This document shows, piece after piece, positions 56,364-64,000 of a stretch of 64,000 nt of DNA. The stretch is from assembly GCA_001600175.1 (NCBI GenBank), contig BCJC01000007.1:372001-436000 (forward strand), in the 5' to 3' direction. Below the pieces are notes generated by a model that did no database searches, was not told the origin of the DNA, and worked only from the letters and a program-made list of their open reading frames with translations. Positions within the stretch are counted from its first letter, which is position 1. Each line of letters begins with the position of its first letter. The position numbers were made by a program, and so were the translations under genes. The stretch is from Erythrobasidium yunnanense (taxonomy: Eukaryota; Basidiomycota; Cystobasidiomycetes; Erythrobasidiales; Erythrobasidiaceae).

Positions 56364-59073
56364 ATGGACAAACGGACGCCTTCAACGTCGACGAGAAAGC
56401 CTGCTCCTGCTCCTGTTGCTGCTGGACCTTCGGCGACGACGTCAAGGCCTCGTCCTGAGTTCGGGCATCTGCGAAAAGTGACGAGCGACCATGTCGATAC
56501 TGCTGCTTTGGATCCTGATGAACACCACCATCCTCATGATGATATCGAGGAAGAAGACGAAGAAGACCACCATGATGATAGCTCTGAAAGAACTGCGCAT
56601 GATGAGCGCCAGAGTCCTACTAATCAGACGGCGAAAGACGGCGAGAAGAGCAATCAGGGAGCAGACAGTACTGCAACTCCGACACAGAAGCAGCCCGATC
56701 AGCAGCGGCCAAAGGACTTAGAGAAAGGCAACAATATCAGACAACGCAGGAGGGCAGATACGCAAGTCAGTGGGAAATACCAAGACCCAGAAACAAGAGC
56801 GTGGAAGGACGATATAGTCACATTCAACTCGAAAGACGATCCGGAAAACCCTCAGAACTGGCCGTACAGAAGAAAGGTCACAGTCGTGGCGCTATATGGG
56901 ATGACGACTATGTGCTCCACTTTCGCAAGTTCTGTATTCAGTGGGTAGCCTCTACTCTGTGGTCCGCGGCAGCGATCTGACCTCTGTTCCATGTAGGTCC
57001 TGCCTTGCCCTACGTCGCCGAAGAGTACGGGATATCCAGAGAAGTAGCTGTACTAGGTGAGCTGCTATCTGACCATATTAGCAGGAATAGCCTAACTCCT
57101 CTGCGAGACAGGCATTTCCCTCTTCGTCCTTGGGTAAGTTCATCGTAACCGATGTACTCTCGCTACGGTTCAAGGGCACCGCTGAAGCAGCCTTGCTTCA
57201 TCAGATACGTGCCTGGCCCAATATGCTTCGCACCCATCAGCGAGCTCTATGGTCGAAAATTATCCGTCGTCATTCCAGCTTTCGTCTTCATCTGCTTCTC
57301 AGCAGCGACCGCTACAGCAACAAATATCCAGACAATCATGATTACCCGTTTCGTGAGTGAACTTTGCCTGCCCCATTATTGCGAGATACTAACCAGAAAC
57401 CTGTTCTTTAGTTCGGAGGTGTCTTCGCTTCGGCTCCTGTATGTGAATTCTTGTATACAGCTTGGTCGGTAGAGCGACTAACAAAAGGCGCAATGACAGG
57501 TCTCAAACGTCGGAGGTGCTCTGGCAGACTTGTTTGGGCCGAAAGAGCGAGCTACAGGTTTGTCTTCCTTCCATGCTTTTCGCACAGTCGATTAATTAGG
57601 TCGCGATGCAGCTGTCGTCTTCTACTCGCTGGCTGTCGTTGCAGGACCCACGCTTGGTGTAAGCCTCCTTCACGTCCTTGCTTCCCGCAAGCGAATCAGG
57701 CTGATCGCCCCTTTTGTGAAATAACAGCCCGTCATCGGAGGAGCAGTGTCTCAATCCTATCTAGGCTGGCGATGGACCGAATACCTCACGGTCATCTTGA
57801 CAGGCACGATCCTAACTCTGGATGTCTTCTTCATCCCCGAAACGTTTGCTCCAGTCATTTTGACTAGGAAAGCAAGGCAGTTGAGGTGGAAGACTGGAAG
57901 ATGGGCACTGCATTCGCGACAAGAAGCGACACCCATCTCGATAAAGACCTTCTTGCAGAAGAACTTGCTGCTGCCAATCAAGATGATCGTAACAGAACCT
58001 ATGAGTGCGTATCTTGTACCAGCCATCACTTCTGGACCCCAATTTTAATCCATGTCTTCTGCCGCCAGTCACCTGCATTACCCTCTTTAACAGCTTCGTC
58101 TATGGTGTGCTTTACCTGCTGTAGGTCACTAAGCACACGCGCTATGTCATGCCTAGCTCAAACCTCTTCTGTCATATGTCTTCAGATTCGCTGCGGTACC
58201 CATCGTCTACGAAGAACAGCGTGGCTACAACACTCTGGTTGGCAGTTTGCCCTTCCTATCCGTCCTTCTAGGCTGTTTCGCAGCAGCAGCTATCAATCTC
58301 GTCTACTCGCAAAAAGTCTTTGCACGGAAGTTCGAAGAGAACGATGGGAAATCTGAGCCTGAGTGGAGGTTGCCGCCTATGATTCTTGGATCCGTATGCT
58401 TCCCTATCGGTTTTTTCCTACTTGTACGTTGTACTCGCCGGATATCACGCGTCGCCTTCTGAGCTTTGTGCTGATGATCTGACTGAAACACAGGGCTGGA
58501 CTTCCAATCCGAGTATAAATTGGTTCCCTTCTGTCCTCGGACTCTTCTTCATTGGGTAAGCTTCTCTTCCAGCCATAAGACAGGCTAAGTCTGACCGTTC
58601 CGTATTTAGAATGTCTTTCTTGCTCATTTTCCAGTCGGGCATCAAGTCCGTTTACGCACTGCCGCAGCAATCTGGCTACAAAGCTGACCATTTTCACGCC
58701 CGTAGCTACCTCATCGATGCCTACACGCAATACGCAGCCTCAGCTGTGGCAGCCAACACCTTCATGAGATCTCTCTTCGCGTAGGCTCGCATAGCTATCA
58801 GGCGCTTTCTCTCGGCTGACATCGTATATTATCTGAATCTTCTAGTGCCGCCCTGCCTCTGGTAGCACAACCGATGTTTCACAATCTCACGGTGCCATGG
58901 GCTTGTACCCTGCTCGGCTGTGTGTCAGTGCTATTGGCAGTCATCCCAGTTATCTTCATGAAGTTCGGAAAGAAACTCAGATCAAAATCTAAGCTGGTGA
59001 GCTGTGGCCGTGCTGTCCTTGTGTCCTGATGTCAGGCTGACTACTTCCCATTAAGGCGGCCGGCTCGGTCTAG
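56364..59073 (+). CDS. MFS transporter, DHA1 family, polyamine/drug type (Tpo-like)
   Basis: Plasma-membrane proton antiporter of the 12-helix type. The long cytosolic N-terminus (about 170 residues, His/Asp/Glu-rich: HHPHDDIEEEDEEDHHDDSS) is followed by FNSKDDPENPQNWPYRRKVT, the conserved lead-in of this family. Helix 1 is split by introns; then PALPYVAEEYGISREVAVLG, FAPISELYGRKLSVVIPAFV (the G-x-x-x-D/E-x-x-G-R-K motif A), and VAGPTLGPVIGGAVSQSYLG (motif C). WRWTEYLTVILTG is typical of Tpo/Flu-type carriers. The last introns lead to LGCVSVLLAVIPVIFMKFGK and KLAAGSV. The final acceptor reads AAG rather than CAG or TAG. At least nine introns; roughly 690 residues. Substrate unknown; polyamines or drugs are the family expectation. 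Confidence 0.85.
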
Positions 59074-59230
59074 CGGGACTCATGCTCTTTTAGCTTGTGA
59101 TTCCTGAATAAGATCTCGTTCTGCTCCCCTGACTTAATCACAATCTTGTCATATAGATAGACTCCTGCATACTGTAGCATAATATGACAAGAACCTCAAC
59201 ATGACGATACATACTGCAATGAACATAATA

Positions 59231-59934
59231 CTAGACTTCGTCCTCATCTGACATCGCCCCTGCTTCTTCATCTATCGTACGTCTTGCTATCGCTTCTGCC
59301 ATATCTTCACCGCCTGCCGAAGCTTCTGTACCACTTGTGCCCTTCTTAGCGGCGCCTAATCGTTGTCCTGTAGAAAGCACGAAGGGATCAGGCTTTGTGT
59401 GCGTTGTGAGTTATCGCATTCAAGCGAGACTCACGTATCAGGGTATTGATAGCACTCTGCGTTTTTGGCTTGAGCTTCTCCAACCGCTTATCCAAATCTC
59501 GTTTCAAATCCCAATTCGGTTTCTTAGGCTGGATATTGAAGAGATCCAATTCCTGTTTCCGCCGCTCTGCATCGTCTTCGAGAGCTTGTTTGATCAGGTT
59601 TTTAGTAGCGCTTTCGACAGTCTCTTCTTCGTCGGCTTTGTTGTGCTTGCGAGCTTGGCCTGTCGCTGGGTCATATGCTCGGAATTTGAAGTCGAGTCTG
59701 CAAGGCGCACTTAGGATGGTTTCAGAAGTTCTGGTGGTCGTGATATTTACCTAGCTTGCTTCGCAGCAGGCGTCTCGTCCTCTTGCGCAGGTTGTGAATC
59801 GCTTGCACTCGCTTCAGCTTTCCGTTTCCTACAATGAACATCAGCCAGAAGCCCTTCTAGATGTTCGACATCACACACCTCAACGCTAGAAGCTTCTCCT
59901 TGCGTGCGGCAGCAGCCTCTTCAAGCGAGCTCAT
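59231..59934 (-). CDS. cwf18: Pre-mRNA splicing factor Cwf18/CCDC12
   Basis: Small coiled-coil component of the spliceosome (Prp19/NTC-associated). Exon 1 (from 59934) is MSSLEEAAAARKEKLLALR. Introns join it to KRKAEASASDSQPAQEDETP and then LDFKFRAYDPATGQARKHNK. The conserved core is LDLFNIQPKKPNWDLKRDL, then DKRLEKLKPKTQSAINTLIR, characteristic of the family. The last exon ends AIARRTIDEEAGAMSDEDEV with the stop at 59231-59233. About 170 residues, four exons. It converges with the MFS transporter, with 157 bp between stops. Confidence 0.88.
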
Positions 59935-60361
59935 TCTTCGTCTAAACCTGCGCGATTCGAAGGGCCGGCAATGTCAGCTTTCTCGTTCCCGTCTAGCTAG
60001 TTCGTATATGGTTGAGGTTGAGAGGGTGTAGTCATATAATGTAGATATGGCTTGGTCCGCATTGGCCTCAAAAAGCTGGTCCTTTTGACAGGATTTCCAG
60101 CTCGAAAACACCTCGAGAGTAGCGGTTCTAATGCTTTGGTATTGTCTAATCTTGCGAGAGTGGACGTATTGAAGGGACTGGATCAGCTGGACTTACGCGA
60201 ACTACAGACGGTTCTTACTGGTCAGGAGACGAACAGCCCGAAAGCGTGACCAAACTGTGCTCTTCCGGCGAGAGCTCTTACAACAACATGCTGCTCAAGA
60301 CTTCTACATCCGTCCTCTAGCTTCCCCCATCCTCATGCTTCCCTTAATCCCTCCTTTCACA
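59935..60361. other. Intergenic between CWF18 and the serine dehydratase
   Basis: About 430 bp. A 65-codon plus ORF (60052-60249) encodes VLLTGFPARKHLESSG and a Leu-rich tail but has no recognisable partner; probably chance. This is the CWF18 promoter and the 3' flank of the dehydratase. Confidence 0.4.
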
Positions 60362-63092
60362 TCAGCAAGCCGGCACAGCTACACTGATCTTGACGACTTT
60401 GGCCAATCCGCCTAAGCTCGTTTCCTTATAGTTGCTATGCATATTCTGAGCGGTATCTCGCATAGCTTGAATCGCTTGATCAAGCGTGATGAAGTGCTCT
60501 CCGTCACCACTGTCGAAGAAATCGCTATAAGTCAGCCAAATTGGTCTTCAAAGACTCGCAAAAGAAGGTAGTTACCTCAGCGCAAGCTGTGCAGCTGTCA
60601 CAGCTTTCACAGCACCGATTGCGTTACGCTCCACACAAGGAGCTTGAACTAGGCCGCCTAGAGGGTCTGCGATTGAGGTCAAGTCAGCTCTCGACAGCCT
60701 ATTCCTGACAGCAATAGGGCCCGGACGCACCGCAAGTCAAGCCCATGTTGTGCTCGATACCTATCTCTGCAGCTTGAAGTACCTGAGCAGTCGTGCCTCC
60801 CATGCACGCCACGAAGCCGGCTGTATTTACTTTCGTCAGCTTCCAATCTCTTCCTCAATTAGCCAGACTTACCGGCAGCCATACTACACGCCACTCCCAC
60901 TGATTATGCAAAGTGTTAATATATGTATTCAATGTATAAGTAGTATGGCTCACCTTCCGCCATGCAGCCTCCCTCAGCAGCACTTATCGTAGCTCCCCGT
61001 TTAAACAGCATACCAATAGCCGATGCGGTCAGTAAGAAGGTCAATATATCTCTTTCAGGTTCGTGGGAGATGAATTCTGATATGTATTTCGCGACGGAGG
61101 GGATGATGCCTGCTGCGCCGTTTGTTGGGCTGCGAATACGCGAATACGAAAAAGAGGCGATAAGTGAGGAGGAGGAGAGATAGTAGGGTAGGCACGCACG
61201 CTGTTACTACTCGCCCGCCGGAAGCGTTGACTTCATTAACGGCGATAGCGTATCTGTAAGCCGTTTCTCAGCTACTTCACGGCCTGAGACTTATAAGAGA
61301 GGGCAGACTTACGCCGACAAGAAATCCATAGCGGGAAACACCGTCTTTCTCGGCTGTATAGCAGGAAGAGGATGTTCCATCCTTCCTCTGACTTGCTGTC
61401 TCGCCAATCCCCTCTCTCCTCCTTGCACCAGCTCTTTTCCTGTCTCTCCCTCTCTCGCATCTCCTCCTCCTCCAACAGCCTGGTTCGAGCTCGTCTCGCT
61501 GCCCGGTACACTAGGATAGAAACCCCTCATGAGTCTTTTATACAGTCCAGGTGCGCGTCTTTTGAGCTTGAGTTCACCAGGTAGAAGCGTGTCGGACGAA
61601 GAGACGCCTTCTCGAATACACGTGTCCATAGTTGACCATAGTGCAAGTGTTTTAGAACGTATCTCTGCGTCAGTGAGGTAATGACGCTCGTTCTCCCAGA
61701 CGACCTGGAAACGAGACAGGTAGTATTAGTGGTGAGGTAGAGGGAAGGAAGGTCGAGAAGAGACGTACTTGTGCGATGGTAAGATTGTGCTTCTTGCATA
61801 GGTTCGCTAGATCTTCACCCGTCGCGAAGGGCAAAGGCGGAAGAGCCCATTTCGCACTTTCATCATTATCTTCCTCCTTTTTTTTCTTCTTCTCCTCACG
61901 TTTCACACTTTCTTCTTGCATACCAGCAGGTTGAGCTAGCTGAGCGATACCGTCCCTGCTCGATGGGGATCCGGGAGACGAGGTATCTGAAGTCGGGGTA
62001 CCGTGATCTTGTCTACGCCGAGCAGGATCGGCAGCTTCTCTGTCCGTCTGTTTGTAGAACACATTCTCGCCTCCTATCTGGAGGGAGCCAGCAGTCACTA
62101 CGAAACCACCGCCGACGCTGCTCATCTCTTTTTAGCTTCCCTCTCTTTAGAAGAGCAGGAGAAAGATAAGAACGCACGAGAAGTACTCATTCAGTGCCAC
62201 GAGATCGCCAGATGAGTTGAAGACTGCGAATGACATTCCGTTAGGATGTTCAGGAAGGACACTGTCCCATCTCCATCGAATATCCTTCTCGGGGTCGAAA
62301 TTGATCTTGTGCGTTCCAGCGAGGGATACTATACATACAGAGCTCTTTTCGTCAACTCTTCTTTGTGAGAGCACTTTCAAGGGAGCAACTTACACCGCTT
62401 CGTCTCGATTATACTCTTGAAGTTGGGCTGTACGATGGACGTGTCTACAGTCTCTACATCGTAGTTCTGTGCGCCCATGAGAATAGCTTCGACCGTAGCA
62501 TGTCCTTTACCCGTTGCAGCTAGCTGTTGATCCAACAAGCTATTTCTCAGCGCGTCCACGAAATAAGGAAGGGGGTGAGACTGACCGATCCATAGAGCGT
62601 GATCTTGAGCGTCGCTACTTCATCCAATAGCTTTGCCTTCTCGAGATCCCCTACGAAGATACCTGCTGCTCGCCATGGCCCAACTATATACTCGCTATCT
62701 CTCAGCTTGATCCCGACTCCCATGCTCGATGAGACGAAAGCGCACCTGTATGGGATGAGGATGGTCCAACACCGACTGTCAGAAGCTATTAGCTATGGAA
62801 TGGCATCCTGACTGTGGTCGCGCACTGGAGAAGAGGTCGAATGCTGGGATGGACAAAGAACTCAGAATGAAGTGAGACAGGGAAGGAGTGAGCGCGGCGG
62901 ACTGGATATGACAGCATGTGCGTTCTTGCTGTGTGACTGGATAGTGGTCTCTACGTGGGGGAGTATACTGCTAGGCGTGTTGTTGATAGCCGGGACCGAG
63001 TAGAATCGCTTGATTGGGAGCTGCAATCTAGGAAGCCTTGAAGGTATCGCTAGAGGATTACGACGGGCAATACTACGAGCTACCAGCATCAT
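60362..63092 (-). CDS. Iron-sulfur L-serine dehydratase (L-serine ammonia-lyase), mitochondrial
   Basis: Deaminates L-serine to pyruvate using a [4Fe-4S] cluster. The start at 63092 opens with an Arg-rich presequence ([20 protein letters not shown], then IKRFYSVP), typical of mitochondrial import. Splicing restores [18 protein letters not shown], the family N-terminal signature, then [20 protein letters not shown]. The middle has [13 protein letters not shown] and a low-complexity insert ([16 protein letters not shown]). The catalytic alpha part shows [20 protein letters not shown] and [20 protein letters not shown], then [19 protein letters not shown]. The three cluster cysteines (GGC, LTCDP, APC) are in place. 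The end is [16 protein letters not shown]. Alpha and beta parts are fused in one chain. About ten introns; around 680-700 residues. Fungi more often use PLP-dependent serine dehydratases. Confidence 0.88.
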
Positions 63093-63857
63093 AACGCTGT
63101 CTTCGTTGGCCAATGAAGCAACCGGGAAAGCCCTGTTGCAATCAGCTTGGAGGAGCGGCCGTCTGGATTCCGCGATAATATCGATAAGGCCATCTCTTTG
63201 GCAGCGCTGTGCACGACAAGAAGCTTTACATGCATTCAATGTAATGTGTAGATGCAGTATCTATTCCATGCAACTCCTATTCTGCATCTGCTAAGTTACC
63301 CCTATCGATGCAGGATTTTCAGCTGTGCCTGATTGGTCCTTTTTCCTTGCTGAAAATTCTGACTGCGACGGAATAGCTTTTCGGTGTTACGATGCGTGTA
63401 TGATGGATGGATGCTGATTGATGATGATGTGTCATTCTTCCGGCGTCCTCGCTCCCAATTGCTGCCGGGTTGGGACGGCCAGGCCCATCCCTCAACATTC
63501 AGCCTTCCTTGAATTGCCACGGGAGACAAAGGCGCGTCAAACTTGAAGGCAACTTCTCTTCTTCTTCTTTCTTTTCTCTCCAAGCAACTTCACTGCCTTT
63601 GCAGTTTATATACATCTACATCACATCTGTTCTAGACGCAGACACCTTTAGAGTCTGCCCTCACCCTTAGACAGGCCAAAGCAAACTCGGGAGAAATCGA
63701 GAAAACTCGAGTTTTCACTGCAAAATTTGCATAAAGGACTCGCTTCCTCCAACCAAATCAGCAACAAAACCACATACATACATTCTATTCATCACTATAT
63801 GTGAGTATACTGCAGCAACATCACTCTGTTCAAGGTTTTGACGCCCGCGTTCCAGCA
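63093..63857. other. Divergent promoter region before the last gene
   Basis: About 765 bp between two divergent starts. On the plus strand it contains a CT-rich box (CTTCTCTTCTTCTTCTTTCT) near 63,555 and a TATA-like TTTATATACATC near 63,604. A GTGAGT donor and a GCAG near 63,800-63,815 could mark a short intron in the 5' leader of the next gene. Confidence 0.45.
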
Positions 63858-64000
63858 TGCCTGCCCCAGCCATGAAGAAGCACGAGACAGCAAACGTTGC
63901 CGTGCCCACACCCGTCAAAGTCGCATCCAGCCAGGTCGCACTGGAGGGAAGCCACGCAGCAGCAGCTGAAGATGCAGGCAATGCATCTGGCGAGGCCAAA
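63858..64000 (+). CDS. 5' end of a gene running off the window, product unknown
   Basis: An ATG at 63858 opens MPAPAMKKHETANVAVPTPV and stays open to the window edge (about 47 codons, Ala/Val/Glu-rich). The upstream TATA-like element and CT-box support a real start. The opposite strand is also open across the whole span, so the coding strand is inferred from the promoter-like signals. No domain is visible yet. Confidence 0.4.

Noticed and set aside
60052-60249. 65-codon plus-strand ORF between CWF18 and the serine dehydratase
   Set aside because: Short, isolated and without domain or promoter support; listed only as part of the intergenic stretch.

Overview
The window is nuclear DNA of a filamentous or dimorphic fungus, most likely a basidiomycete. 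Genes are densely packed on both strands and broken by many short introns (about 50-70 nt, GT...AG). The gene set is fungal: the DASH subunit DUO1, a yapsin-like aspartic protease, a KIN4-type kinase, PBN1 and GPI1. The exact lineage cannot be read from the sequence. I see no complete transposon, virus-like element, CRISPR array, rRNA or tRNA. Coordinates of spliced genes below run from start codon to stop codon and include introns; most splice sites were placed by hand from reading frame and GT/AG signals.

Layout. 0-2.4 kb: a cytochrome P450. 2.7-8 kb: eIF3j (HCR1), a conserved fungal protein without a firm name, and GPI1. 8.2-15.1 kb: a very large CtIP/Sae2/Ctp1 homologue, a Rho4-type GTPase and PBN1 (PIG-X). 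15.1-19.9 kb: an accessory-looking island with an FAD monooxygenase, three copies of a ~150-bp repeat in the same orientation, two candidate small CxxC proteins that look like paralogues, and a decayed piece of the PBN1 5' end. 19.9-25.3 kb: MRS2, HGH1 and the bifunctional purine enzyme ADE16/17. 25.4-32.5 kb: a multipass membrane protein, poorly characterised small genes, a C2HC zinc-finger protein, a small membrane protein and a small secreted Cys-rich protein. 32.5-47.9 kb: an RRM protein, a GPI-type aspartic protease, DUO1, the DEAD-box helicase DBP6/DDX51 and a KIN4 kinase with a C-terminal KA1-like region. 49-64 kb: thymidylate kinase CDC8, a three-RRM RNA-binding protein, ADE4, an MFS transporter, the splicing factor CWF18/CCDC12, a mitochondrial iron-sulfur L-serine dehydratase and the start of one more gene.

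Shared themes. Two de novo purine genes (ADE4 and ADE16/17) lie about 30 kb apart. Two GPI-anchor synthesis genes (GPI1, PBN1) lie within 10 kb, and a probable GPI-anchored protease is further along. Three genes serve nucleic-acid integrity or nucleotide supply (CtIP homologue, CDC8, ADE4). The most unusual region is 15.8-19.9 kb, where a repeat family, a small CxxC protein family and a host-gene fragment surround an oxidoreductase.
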